DNA of 64,000 nucleotides from Beaufortia kweichowensis (taxonomy: Eukaryota; Chordata; Actinopteri; Cypriniformes; Gastromyzontidae): the NCBI GenBank assembly GCA_019155185.1, contig CM032809.1, positions 3,591,621 through 3,655,620 of the forward strand, in the 5' to 3' direction. Within the stretch, counting starts at the first letter, position 1; every line of letters starts with the position of its first letter. The notes below the pieces were generated by a model that saw only the letters and a list, made by a program, of their open reading frames with translations, did not search any database and was not told the DNA's origin. Below, one piece after another: positions 51,601 through 62,877 of this stretch. The position numbers and the translations under genes were made by a program.

Positions 51601-54600
51601 AAAGGTGAGACTAGGGAGGAACTGAATATTGATCTCTGTTTCTGTACCGACCAGTCAGATTTGAGGAGTCATGTTCAAATCCAGTTCAGGTTGATGTGTT
51701 GTCACAATAACCAATACGCATAACCTGGTGTATTTACCTATACACCAAAACAAACAAGCATCTATACTGACACAGATCTTGTTTTTACATGCTTTCTCTG
51801 TTGTGCTTTATAAAGTATGCAAACAATAAAATGATTTTAATAGTGGGACCTTTTTAAACAAATCAGAATTATGCAGTGTGCAGGTCAGATGTTTTTCTTA
51901 TATGAAATTGGTCCGTTTATGATCGTAAAATCCTTACCTTGCACTACCAGCCTGCCCAATGCCGTACGCCTCATCCTGGTACCAGGTCGGTTAGCGGCAC
52001 ACACATACACTCCAGAATGTTGAAGGGAAACATCTGAGATCATCAGGTTTCCTGTGCCAAGCACCTGTATGCCCTCCACTCCAATTGATTTGCCATCTGA
52101 GACAAATTTATAGAAATTTATATAGTGCACACCAGTAACCAATGCAAAAAAATATCTTTAACTCTCAAATGTATTTTTTTTACCAAGTCGACTCCAAGAC
52201 ACGATGGGTCGAGGGTTTCCAGTGGCAATACACTCCAAGATGGCCGTCTGATGAACGGTGATGGTGAGGTTCTGAGGTCCAGATAAAATGACCGGCTCCA
52301 TGTAGGTGCGCGAAGCTCCTCCTGAGAGTAAAAGGCAAATAAGGAGATGATAAACTTGGAGCTTATAAATATTACAGCTCACAAATATTAGAATGACATG
52401 TGACATTTCAAAATTAACAATTGTTAAATCGTGCCATCAATACGTGCCAAATTGAGTATTGTTCAGTCATCATATTATGAATGTACTGGATATATAGAGT
52501 TTAAGAGGAAGGTTAGTCTGGTTTGTTTGTTGTAAGCATGTAGAATCAGATCAGGGTACGGTACTGACCGGTGATGTTGAGATAAGCTTCATGGCTGTAA
52601 CGGGTGTTGGCTATATTAGTGGCAACACAGCGGTAAAAACCAGCGTCTGTTTTCTTCACTCCTGTAATCTGCAGAATTCCCATCGGGAGAAGTGTGTACC
52701 TGGAATGAAACAGCAATGTGAATGAATGAATGTGGAGAAGTGAAACAGCAAAAATGAGAAAAAAAACCCCAAAGACAAAGGTACCTGTCATCAGATGTGC
52801 TAAGAGCAACACGATCCTTCTCCCAAGTGATGTTGGCTTCAGGAATACCATTGACCTGGCATTGAAAACGTGCAACGCCTCTCTCATCTACTGACATGGA
52901 CTCGGGATGAGTGTGGAATTTCGGAAGAGCTGTGGAAAAAAAGAGACAAAAAGAATACATAAATATCTGGATTTGACCAGACACTAGACGCCTTGCTGGT
53001 CAAGCCATAAAAAGTCTGCAGGGGACATACATGACCAGTTATGCTGGCCTTTCTAGTTAAATACCCCCTGACACTTTCAAATATCCATATATTAGTCTAA
53101 CATTCACATGTCAAGTACGTGTAGTTTTAAGCTAATACACTATCCTTACTAAACACTAAAAACATATTTGATATGAATGATACTGGCAACCCAAATGTTG
53201 ATTTGGGAAATCAGGATGAGGTGCCTATAAAACACTGTGGTCTAAATTGTCTGTTTATTCATATAATCAATAAGGGGATGTTAGATGTAGGGGGTTTTAA
53301 ATGAGAATGCATTGCCATGGTTACTTACTGCCCTCTGGGAAAACATGAAGCGACAACCATAATTCTACAGGATTATCACACAACCTACTGCTTTTATTGG
53401 AGAAAAGGGAGAGCCAATGGAAGATGGGTATCCATAAAAGCAGGTAAAGTGTAAAACACTAACTTTAATGAATAAATGTGTGAACAAATGTTCATGTATA
53501 TATCCTATTGCCAAAGATTCATACACTTTTAAGAAAATCCTGCCTATTTTTCTAAAAAAAAAAAATGTATATAGCATTAGTAAATCATGTACATAAGTTA
53601 CAAAAATAACAATAAAAAGTAACAAAAATAAATAACAACTGCACATATCCACCATTAACAGTGCAGATGTGTAGTGTAGTGAGTGTGTGTGTGTTTTTTA
53701 TATGTTCTGTTCGGTCACTCACATGCAAGCTGCACTCGGGCCTTGCGGCTGACCAGCATGCCGTAGTGGTTCTGCGCGGCACAGTTATATTCTCCAGCAT
53801 CCGTAGCATCTCCATCTCTCCTCTTCTGGAAGCTGCGGATTAAAAGCGTGCCGTTGGACAGGACCTTCACCCGATTGCCAGCTTCTGGAAGCAGCGGAGC
53901 TCCGTTCTTATGCCACGTCACTGTGATGGGAGCTTCTCCTTCCACCCTGCAGTCCAGCATCAGGGGTCTGTCCCGTACCGCGATCACATCACTGGGTTCC
54001 GTAAGGAAAGCCAGCTCAGGGCCATTACACATACCTAAAAGTGAGATGAAGATGAAAGTATGGTGAGTGTTTTTAATATAAATTGTTGAAAGAGAAGTTA
54101 GAGTGGTTTCATGTTGTCATTCTATTTCCCTGAAATATTTTTTATTTTGTTTTTTTTAATTGCTTAAAGTACATGACTTTTTTTTCCAACAATACGAAAA
54201 GCAATGAAAGCAACACAGAGCTAAGAAGGAAACTTTCAGTACCACCCCCACACATACACACAAATGAAAAACTGCATTTGTGTTCTTTTCTGGAGTGATG
54301 TCATTGTGTGCTTTATCATCTAAGCATATCTGCCTATTAACTCAATATCTCCAAAGCAAACCTGCCCGTCACAATACAGACAAACGCAATGCAACCAGTG
54401 AACCATAAGGATCTGTGACAAAGCCACAGCAGAGGAGATGGAGAACTAGGGTGAGTTATGGGGTCAAGTTAGAGAAACTTCTTTTGAGTAAACCCACCCG
54501 ATGACAATAGCTCTGTGACGACACCCATTTCCAACCAACACCACTCCAAAAAAAACCCCGGCAACCACCAGGAACCTTCTGCACCTCTCTCAGTCTGGAC

Positions 54601-57600
54601 CATCTGCCCCCCACTTATACAAACCCCCACCGATCCGAACCCCCGGCCGGTCACATTTTCCATTCATTCTGATTCCAGGGTGACTTTCCCATGCCACTTA
54701 TTCACCCCAGTCTTTCCTCATTGTCAACTCTTGCTACATGGCCATTCCACACATCTCTTCTTTTCATATGTAGAACCCCAGACCTTCAGCCACCCTTAAT
54801 GTGACCTTTGGAGATGGACGATGTCTCCGGCAGCTGTTGTGTTAAAGAACACAAGTCTGCTCTTGAACTTGCACTAGATGAGATGTGAAGTACCTACAGC
54901 ATCTGTTAGGTAGATACAACCTACCCCCTTTCAATATGCAATTTGTTCTTCTGTTTATTATAGAATATACTCATTTTTGACCACTGGGGTCTTCTGATGC
55001 CATCTGCACTTGATCATGACAGCTGTAAGATAAAAATCAATATTGTATTATTGCTGAGGAACATTTATAAAAGCTTAAAACCTTCGCTGGATTTAGCGGA
55101 GACCCAATTTTGTCTCATTTATGTGTTGTCTTAGATTATGTTTTAAATGTTTTTAAAAAGATAAAAACTAACAAATTAAAAAAGTTGCAGGATGTAAAAA
55201 ACACAATTGTTGAAGATAACACACATAGGTTAGTCTGAGTTGTAAAATGTTTATGTTCAGACTGAATTCTCTGACTTTTGATTTTTAAACTCGCAATCTT
55301 AGCACAAGTAAAGATATTATTGAGATCTCTTCTGAAAGCAATCTTAAGCAATCTCTTCATTTAATATCTGTGTGGAAAAACAACAGATATATCCAATCTC
55401 TTCAGTGATTTTTCTTTCTTATGAAACTTCTGCTTTAGTCTTACATTCTTTGATTTTCTGTATGAGCAAATGTGCTTCCTACATCCAACAGCTTATTATT
55501 TTAAAGTTTCCTACAGGCCCTGTGGAGCTGTACAAGCAGATGTTGTGTTATGTTAATAGGAGTGATCTTTCACTCTAATAAGGCTGGCTGCCAATTTAAA
55601 GGGCATCCTTTATAAAGCCACTAAAGTAAACTCTGACATTACTCATGATAGCATGTGCAGATAAGCCCTATCATGTTACTCTCACTCACAGGACTAATAC
55701 CTATAGGCCTTATTAAATAACACTTTACACATACACATATAGAAATATAAATGAGTCATTTAACACATGAGTACTGAGGGAATATCTGAGATTCTCTTAA
55801 TTATGTCACATAGTGAGTAGATGTGGATGGGAAAAACCTTTTCCTTTTTTATTTTTATGAGGACTAGCAACATCTGAGTCATCCCTGACTTATTCTATAC
55901 AATGTGTTAATGAAATTCAAAGGTCCCATGGGAAGGGGGGGTTATGTCACACATGCTGTGGTCAGAGATACTGGGGGGTATATGTAACACATGGACATGG
56001 ATAACAAAAAATGGGTATATAGACATAATTTTAATATTTGCTTGATAAAGCTTTTACAAAAAAATCCACTAATAAAAGATAAATGTGGTAGTGAGGATAT
56101 AACTAACCATATGGTGTGAATAATTACGTATCATTTGCAATATTTTTCTATGTAAGTCCACCTCACAATAGCAAACTATGTTCCATAATCTTAAACCATT
56201 ACAGAGGTTTGTCTGTATACCTCAAAGGCTCCTAGAAGTACTCCTTGATTGTTTCTGGTGGTTTCTGGTGCATATATTTTGTCAATTACAAGGCCTTTGT
56301 ATTTAGGCAAGATATTTTCAGAAGTGATAACAATCAAAAGTTACTCTCAGTATGCAAATAACCCATTTCACCCAGCATGAGACCCAAACAGAAGTGTGAT
56401 CGAGAGCTTAACTCTGAGGATAATTCAGCTAATTCAGATAACGGCTTGAAATAAATGGGGTTTGGGGGATTGCTGAGGATGTTCTGAGCAGCAGGAGACC
56501 CCCACCCATCCCCACCCCTTGAGCTGCGACCTCAGTCCCTACAGGGTCATGAGAGAGTTGGCGAAGGGTGGATGAACAATGTGGAGCGTAAGACGGACAG
56601 CCTGCGTCCAGTCACAAACACAGTCCCAGCCCCCAGTTCTGCCCATTGTCCCAGGCCAAAAGCATTGGACCTGAACTTCACAAACTATTGTGGATGGTCA
56701 GACTAAATGTCCTCATTTATCAGCAAGAGATTCTGAAGGGTCAATGTGGCAAACGAACTGTTCATCAGTATTAAGCTACTCAGAACTTACAAATGTAATT
56801 ACACAGTAACCTGAGCACTGCAGATGTTCTCAGAGATTATCAAAGCAGCATCTGCACCTTTACCAACACAAAACCAAACTGATTAGTATCATATGCAATA
56901 CTTGTTTTTTTTAATGCAAAATTAAGTGTCCTTGTACGGAAACTAAAGTCTTAAAGTTATACATAGACAAGTCTATGCATGACAGGTTGATGTCTTTAGT
57001 GAGCAAAACTCATTCAGGCTATAGAAAGGAACCTCCAGAACTATAAAACTCTGGCCAAACATTCAACGTTCATTATATGGCTCTATCACAGAAGATTTTA
57101 GCATCACTGAAACTGGGAAAACTGCCACTTTGAAAATGTGATATAAGCCACATAAGCATTCACACATTCCTCTCGTTCTCCATTATATCCATAGCGGCAG
57201 CAGGAGATCTAACATAAACAATAGCTGAATACAAACTCAGGGGAGGAATTGTAAAGAAGCTGAGCGTAAAGGGGGGCTTGCGCTGCTCTGGGTGGGCTTC
57301 TTTTGACTCCATAATGAGAGTTAAACTCTCCCTGCCACAAGCTCCCTGCACAAACACTCCATTGTAGCGGTCATTTGAGGGGAAAGTTGTCTTTTGTTTA
57401 AACACTGATTGTCATTAGGTGGCATATGCCAAGTTCAAAGTCATGCAAACACACTTCTCCAATCGAAAGAGGAAACAATCCCTTGCTATTTAACATCACC
57501 CTCCTCATTAATGGCAGTTACCTGGTTTTGTTCTATTCTTCTCCTTAACTTTTTATAAAGAAGTTTTACGATTGTTGATCTTTTTGTGCTTTACAAATAA

Positions 57601-59572
57601 AGTGCACTGTAATTGTTTCCAGGAAAAAAAATGTTTCTATTAAGATCATTTCTGTGGGTCAGAAACCTCTCCTAAAAAAAGCCTCTGCCAAACATGAAAC
57701 CTTTAGGTAAAATCAATAAGTAATATGCTTCAATTGGAGGGGGAGCACAGCCCATCACCATGGCCTTAGGTCTTTAATTACTAGGATAAGAACCAGAAGG
57801 GGAACAGGGTTTCCATTAAGGCAATCTCATTAATGGAGCAACCCAAGGGTTAAGATATCCTTCTGCCACAGCATGTAAGTTTTTAATGCTACAAGTGCTG
57901 TTAGTTCCTCTTTAACTTAGATGAAGCATGTTGACTTTCTCTACAAGATCATCTAAATAACATCAAGTAGATTTTATGGTTTTATGACGCAAAAATATTT
58001 TCTGCTGGAATTCAGAGCATCTAATCTATTCTTTCAAACTATTTAAAGTCTGCTTCTGTTTTCATTTACTTTTAGTCTCAACAGAAAAGAGATTCATGTA
58101 GATTAACTCCTCACATTCATGCTGTGATTTCCCTTAAATCTTATAATAGTACCTTTAGCCCTGTTGTACACTGCCCACCCACTGCCTGGAACTTCACAGT
58201 GCACTTGCCAGACTCACTAATTTAATGCTTATGTGGATAAGCTAGATGGGTGTCTTGTAAGTCTTAGCTGCCTGCTGGAGATCAAGAGTTTGTGGACACG
58301 GCCATGGGCAGCTGTACAGGGATTACCCAGCATAAACATATTCAGGTATGCAACACACATGTATTCACAACGTTAAGGCGATTTTAAGTATACCCCTGCT
58401 TTCCAATAAGGCATTACTAGTGTCATGGAGATGAGGGTGCAAGGGTCAGGTCAAGGGGGTGGGGAGAGGTGGCCACTTTTGTCTCCCTCCGTTCTCTTTT
58501 GCTCCACCTACATCGGACCGCTCCGCTGTCCAGACGGGGGACCCCAAAGGTTAATACCGCCCTAGGTCACCACAAACCCTCTGTCTATAAGGTCATCTGT
58601 TTCCCCTCCTCCCAGAGACTCACCATCTCCTTCTGTTCAACTTTTCTATGGTGTTTATTTATTCTTCCACTGGAGATTTATTCTGAAGAAAAACATGATC
58701 TAACCCCATGACAATTAGCTTTGGTTTAAAAATAAACTATTTTTTAAGCATATAAACATATTTTTGAAGTATATATTATTGTGGGAAAAGCACAAATGTG
58801 TGTGCATGTTTTAAAACTTGAATTGTTAAGAAGCATCCGATTGGAAAAGAGCAAATATCTATGTATTTGATGCAAGATATTTTGATATGATTCAAAATAT
58901 GATTCAATTGTTTTGCTTTATGATTTTAAACCAGATAAAAAAATTAGGAGAACAAATCTGAAAAATTATGCTATTGTTAGTTTTGTATGTTCTTCATATT
59001 TTCAATAAAAATACAATAAAACCAATACAACACTTTTAAAATACAATAAAATACAATAAACAACCTTCAAGATACTATAAATATTAAAAGACTTTTTTCA
59101 CTACATTCTGTTTATAGATTAATATTAGAAACACCTAACTTAGTTGACACCTAAATTAGTTTACTAGATATAGCTATTGCAAGCTAGTGCAATTACAGAG
59201 ATGGTGTTGAAGCATTATACTTTTTATAAAGAGTTTCAATCCATATTTAATAATTGAATAATCATATATAGGTCTTAATAGAAGAAACATTTATAAATTT
59301 GATTTGAATTGCACGCTGACACATTTATCTATATTTATTTTTTAGATGGATTAAGGATTTGTCCAACACGTGCCAAGTTTATTAATCATTCGTCACTGAA
59401 AATATCTATCTTTTGCAATAAATGAAGTAGAAAAAAGTTGCACACGGATGACAATGTAACAAAACCACTGAAGATTAGACTTAATCGTTACATTTAAAAC
59501 CAGACGTTATTACAGTTTATACTCACATAACCCGATGAGCATCAGGAAGGGCAGCAGAATCCGTGGCTTCAT
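43403..59572 (-). CDS. igdcc3: Igdcc3/PUNC-like immunoglobulin superfamily receptor (14 coding exons, 720 aa)
   Basis: Exons in transcript order: 59572-59527, 54034-53723, 52929-52785, 52699-52569, 52321-52184, 52096-51938, 47680-47515, 46809-46559, 46467-46303, 45942-45754, 45087-44971, 44584-44458, 44345-44225, 43498-43403. They sum to 2,163 nt and every phase matches. The product is a type I membrane protein of the DCC-like adhesion/guidance family. It has a signal peptide (MKPRILLPFLMLIGLC), four Ig domains at about 20-119, 120-211, 212-310 and 311-401, each with its Cys pair and Trp, and FNIII domains at about 405-503 and 505-606. The transmembrane helix is at about 623-645, with a tail of about 75 residues. 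Four Ig plus two FNIII domains fits IGDCC3; IGDCC4 has five FNIII and DCC/neogenin six. The tail is shorter than I expect for mammalian IGDCC3. Introns are large (5.5 kb after exon 1, 4.3 kb after exon 6). Confidence 0.9.
43406..43432 (-). repeat. igdcc3: coding minisatellite (GGCACT)n in igdcc3 exon 14
   Basis: About four units of a six-base repeat, with one variant unit. It encodes alternating Gly and Thr right before the stop codon. Confidence 0.9.
43716..44068 (+). mobile_element. degenerate half-copy of the same fold-back element
   Basis: Similar in order to the right arm of the element at 11.9-12.6 kb: ATTGCCATAGTTCTCACAGA, GTGAGATCAGATCTGTGTG, then a terminal TTTGCACAGTAG. It is strongly diverged and lies inside the last igdcc3 intron. 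Confidence 0.55.
44225..44345 (-). CDS. igdcc3: igdcc3 exon 13: cytoplasmic tail
   Basis: Encodes SKGTQDSWPVP and the rest of a polar intracellular stretch. It is phase 2 in and phase 0 out. The acceptor is TTCTCTGCAG and the donor GTAAAT. Confidence 0.87.
44458..44584 (-). CDS. igdcc3: igdcc3 exon 12: transmembrane exon
   Basis: An acidic, Cys-containing stem (EESQCDC) is followed by a hydrophobic helix of about 23 residues ending at FGYRR, a stop-transfer signal. It is phase 1 in and phase 2 out. Confidence 0.92.
44971..45087 (-). CDS. igdcc3: igdcc3 exon 11: second half of FNIII 2
   Basis: Contains AVYEVKLVAYNGNGES, the closing FNIII strands, and a short juxtamembrane stretch. It is phase 1 at both ends with donor GTAAAT. 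Confidence 0.9.
45754..45942 (-). CDS. igdcc3: igdcc3 exon 10: first half of FNIII 2
   Basis: Contains VPSPPTFF, VQVLWELP with the FNIII Trp, and GFRLTYRK. It is phase 1 at both ends with donor GTGAGG. Confidence 0.92.
46303..46467 (-). CDS. igdcc3: igdcc3 exon 9: second half of FNIII 1
   Basis: Contains LTNLEPATTYSIYLKAYS, the classical FNIII F-strand Tyr motif. It is phase 1 at both ends. Confidence 0.92.
46559..46809 (-). CDS. igdcc3: igdcc3 exon 8: end of Ig 4 and start of FNIII 1
   Basis: Contains EAIYQCIAEN (end of Ig 4), a short linker, then DAPQGL and LSWSQPP of the first FNIII domain. It is phase 2 in and phase 1 out, and is a joined Ig/FN exon. Confidence 0.92.
47515..47680 (-). 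CDS. igdcc3: igdcc3 exon 7: first part of Ig domain 4
   Basis: Contains FTCVAQGVPEP and IIWLKNG. It is phase 1 in and phase 2 out. The acceptor is CTCTTTCTCCAG. Confidence 0.92.
48616..48656. repeat. microsatellite (TA)n
   Basis: About 40 bases of alternating TA in the intron between igdcc3 exons 6 and 7. Confidence 0.95.
49203..49430 (+). mobile_element. same short element, copy with both terminal inverted repeats
   Basis: The left end AAAGGGATAGAGTTCACC mirrors the right end GGTGAACTGTCCCTTTAA. The interior carries CATTGACTTCCATTGTATGG. It lies in the intron between igdcc3 exons 6 and 7. Confidence 0.8.
51938..52096 (-). CDS. igdcc3: igdcc3 exon 6: second half of Ig domain 3
   Basis: Contains HSGVYVCAANR. 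It is phase 1 at both ends with donor GTAAGG. It is followed in the transcript by a 4.3-kb intron. Confidence 0.92.
52184..52321 (-). CDS. igdcc3: igdcc3 exon 5: first half of Ig domain 3
   Basis: Contains LECIATGNPRP and VSWSRLG. It is phase 1 at both ends, with acceptor TACTCTCAG and donor GTAAAA. Confidence 0.92.
52569..52699 (-). CDS. igdcc3: igdcc3 exon 4: second half of Ig domain 2
   Basis: Contains TDAGFYRCVATN, the second-Cys motif. It is phase 2 in and phase 1 out. Exons 3 and 4 together make 276 nt, one Ig module. Confidence 0.92.
52785..52929 (-). CDS. igdcc3: igdcc3 exon 3: first half of Ig domain 2
   Basis: Contains FQCQVNG and ITWEKD. It is phase 1 in and phase 2 out. The acceptor follows a long pyrimidine run and the donor is GTACCT. 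Confidence 0.92.
53723..54034 (-). CDS. igdcc3: igdcc3 exon 2: Ig domain 1
   Basis: A single symmetric phase 1-1 exon of 312 nt holds a whole Ig domain: LDCRVEG (first Cys), VTWHKNG (Trp) and DAGEYNCAAQN (second Cys). The acceptor is CACTTTTAG and the donor GTGAGT. Confidence 0.93.
54035..59526 (-). other. igdcc3: igdcc3 first intron
   Basis: 5.5 kb. C- and G-richer, repeat-free blocks at about 54480-54800, 56440-56700, 57150-57420 and 58250-58640 are candidate regulatory elements. No alternative first exon was identified. Confidence 0.6.
59527..59572 (-). CDS. igdcc3: igdcc3 exon 1: start codon and signal peptide
   Basis: ATG is at 59572-59570 in good context (GAAAATGAAG). It encodes a basic N-terminus and a Leu-rich hydrophobic core. 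It ends in phase 1 before donor GTGAGT, and the split codon rejoins as Cys at exon 2. No other ATG gives a leader in frame with the Ig domains. Confidence 0.85.
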
Positions 59573-59739
59573 TTTCTTTTGTAAATCCTTTCAGAAATTG
59601 CCGACAGATTCTTCTTCGGGCTACAAAACGAGTTTTAGATGCGAATATAAGGAAATAATAAACAACTTCTTTCGATACTTCAATGCAAATGTTATCCTGT
59701 CCGAATTAAAACCTTAACGGAGCAAACTTATAAAAACAT

Positions 59740-59970
59740 ATTTAAATAAATAGGCGTTTTTCCAGCCGGACGCTGCTGGAGGCTGCCGATCACGTCCAAG
59801 TCCACTGTGAGAATGTCGTCAGATCAGCTTCAGCACCAGCGGACAGCGCAGCATTCATCCATTATTCATGACACTGTTGTCCCTGCTCACACCCGCGGTC
59901 ACTACACGGACACTGACATGCGCGCTCACGCTAAGCTGGTGCACGACAGGTGGGTCTCCGCCTTTGGGGA
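59740..59970 (-). promoter_or_regulatory. igdcc3: putative igdcc3 promoter / 5' UTR, CpG-rich
   Basis: A local rise in G+C and CpG lies 170-400 bases upstream of the igdcc3 start codon, in an otherwise A+T-rich region. This is where a vertebrate promoter is expected. No TATA box was identified and the start site is not resolvable by eye. Confidence 0.45.
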
Positions 59971-62749
59971 GATGAGCTATCACTGACACATCAGCAAAAA
60001 TAGCGCACCATCACCATGGAGTTCACTCAGAAACATCATAACAACGTGATTTAGCCTACAATGATCATGTTTCGCACATCTGGTTAATCGTTTTGATCTG
60101 ACGTCACTAATAAACAGATTCTTGCACATTCCAAAACAAATTGAGGGCAGAATTTATACAGGATATAACTAAAATAATAAGATACATGTTATAAGGTCTC
60201 AGGCCTTTGTATCTTTAGAAAGTCCTGCGTTTGTTTATATTGCATCTATTACTTTAAATGCACTGATATTTTCTTCCCTACAATAAAATATTCATCTTTT
60301 CACCCACATTGAATTATTAGTCTAACTCCTCAGGAAAACAGCTCTCACCCTGTGTGGTCAATTCCAAAACATCCAGCCAACTGATTCAATTAGCAGTGAT
60401 TTGCATTTGAAGTAGTATATGAATAGATCTGCATGCTAAATGAAGTAAGAAGCCTGCTCAGCGACTTGTCCCCTCACATTATACTAATTGAAAGGAAGTC
60501 CATTTAGTGAAACATTTAAACATGCAGTGTGAGAAACACAGCAAACAGGTCAAGGGTTAATAGTATAAAATAGACTATTATAAAGCTGTTCAGCCACACG
60601 CTGAAAACAATGTCCATTCATTTACATAGCAAACTCTGTCCTCACTTGAACTCAGTGGTGGACTAATTTACCAAAATGGAAATGTGCACAATGCATTCTA
60701 AAAAGAACACTTCAAAATGAACAATGTTAAACGAGTGAGGTCATGCCATTATTTAATCATGACAATAAATACTGTATATACAGTACATTTATTGTTTTAT
60801 TAAACATTTTCCTAATATTCTGACAAGGAAAAACACTTTAGCATAACTGAAGAGATAGAAACACTTTCTGTGGCCTGAGGATCCTGACTTACAGTAAAAG
60901 AACTTTGAAAAGGTTTCTGTTAACCTTGTGCAGTTATATCAGTTTGATTGGGAAGACTGTCTGTCCTCAGGCCACAGGAAGAAGAAGAGATCAATGATTA
61001 AAGCAGAGAGAAGGAATGGTCTGGGCCTCACCTAGCGTTCCGCTCTGCCTTTATCCCATTAGGAACTCTATGGCTGCCCAGTAAACCATGGATACGGGCA
61101 CAGTGATAATCCACCCTAACACTCAGAGTCTCATTCACTGCTCTCTGCATGCCTGTTATTTGCTGGTAACTCTATTATGCACTGGGGAGAGAGTCAGAAG
61201 TTGAGATGGATCAGAAGTCATCTAGGTAGTGATTGTGATATGCATACTTACAGTTCAAGAAAATGTTTTTCTAACATATCATTGTTAACTGGTTTGTGTA
61301 TTTGTCATCAGGATGACATTCATTTTCTTGCCTTTTGAAATCTCTGAGCATCAACAGACTGGCAGTATAGTTGCTGGGACATTTGAGTGATAATAACACC
61401 ACACCAAGAGAGACAATAAGTCATATAGAAGCTTGGAGAGATACAGTGGAGAGACAAGTGTCACAATGAATGTGTCTTAAGATATCAAAGCTCTGTCACA
61501 TAAAGAGAACATACCACTGACAATTATTAAATTCATATAAGATCAAATAAAACCATTACAAATTAATATAAACCTACCGACGAGAAGACGAGACTCAGAG
61601 TATTAGGATGACAAACAAAATTCTGGAATATGCACTAAATACAAAAATAAGATAAGAAAGGATAAGATTGTGGCCTGTGTTTAAAAATGAAATGTCCTGA
61701 AATGTTCACTATTGTGCTTTTTTACAGGTGCTTATAAATTTTTATGTAGTATTAAGTATCTTTGCACAAAAGCAGAAAAATAACACAAAAATGGCATCTA
61801 TGTCAGGAAATTGAGGGTGAGGATAATGCAAACTGAAAAATACCAGTCTTGGATGTGTTAGTCAATTTTTTATTGAAATACTTTAAAATGTACAGAGTAT
61901 ATCTGTAAGATTTTGCTCTATATTGAGGCGGATAAGTCATAAAAATGTATTCCAATACACTTATTGAGAAAATCTCAATATTTCTGATGTCACACTGAAG
62001 TCAAATAACACTGAAAAATAACAATACTCCCTCTACCAGAGAGGGATAAAGCAAAAACTTAAAATATATAAAAATACTTGTTATGAATAAAACTGCAACA
62101 AAATCTACTGAACAGACATTCTGTCATGAGAGATCACAAAAAATGACCCCACTGACAACACAAAAAATATAACATGCAAACAAACGGATATGCTGTTAAC
62201 TGTTACCACATATGAGCCAAACCTCAGTTATACATGAAACTGATCCTTAATTCTGACCTGAACTTCAAAGAGTTTAAAAATCTGTCCCAATTTTACCATC
62301 AATATAATATTATGATTAAAAGTAAATAATAAAAAACCGTCCCTAAACTAGCCAAAGGACCTTCATAACATTTCTAAATGAAGTTTCATTAATTTTCATT
62401 TTCATTCATTAAGTTTCATTATGCTATAATGAAATCTAAAACTTTACTTTTAATTAACTTTATATGACTCCACATATATCTGCACATAAATATTATTTTC
62501 ATCTATTTATATCAACCAAACATTAATATTAAGGCACACAGACCTGCTTTGTATTTTGAAATATTCTTTGAAATATTTCTCTAAATATATTTTAAAACTA
62601 TTTATGTTATTTGACTCTTAAGAACAATATTTAAAGTTAACTAGAAAAAAGCCAACTTTGACCTTGCTTAAAATACTACAAAATTACCTTTCCTACAATA
62701 TTTACGTTGTTTTTACACTTTCCTACACCTGAATGACTAAACCAAGTCA
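59971..62749. other. intergenic between igdcc3 and the unidentified right-hand gene
   Basis: Mostly A+T-rich. It includes a short inverted repeat (60866-60882 / 60963-60979) and a balanced block at 61020-61200. The left part is igdcc3 upstream DNA and the right part should hold the 3' UTR of the right-hand gene. Confidence 0.5.
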
Positions 62750-62877
62750 TCACTGTGCATAGCCCAAGTCTTCAAAAGAAGGAAAAGCCTCACTGTCCAG
62801 GCCAAATGTTTCTAAATCAAACTCCAGGACCGAGTTGGGCAGGCCTGCTGTGTCCTGATCCAGCCAGGACAATGGCT
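62750..62877 (-). CDS. unidentified gene, last coding exon
   Basis: The acceptor is CACCTTTTCAG. The phase-1 codon rejoins as Glu, giving EPLSWLDQDTAG and an acidic C-terminus ending LGYAQ and then TGA at 62752-62750. Confidence 0.7.

Larger units (their letters stand above)
47681..51937 (-). other. igdcc3: igdcc3 intron between exons 6 and 7
   Basis: 4.3 kb holding a (TA)n run, one miniature element and three repeat-free blocks with higher G+C at about 48160-48440, 50140-50420 and 51400-51620. These are candidates for enhancers. Confidence 0.6.

Noticed and set aside
43403..59572. Assignment to igdcc4, DCC or neogenin
   Set aside because: Only two FNIII domains are encoded between the fourth Ig domain and the transmembrane helix. 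Those relatives have five or six, and no skipped FNIII exons were seen in the intervening introns.
60866..60979. microRNA precursor
   Set aside because: The stem is only about 14 paired bases with a loop of about 80, shorter than a normal pre-miRNA stem.
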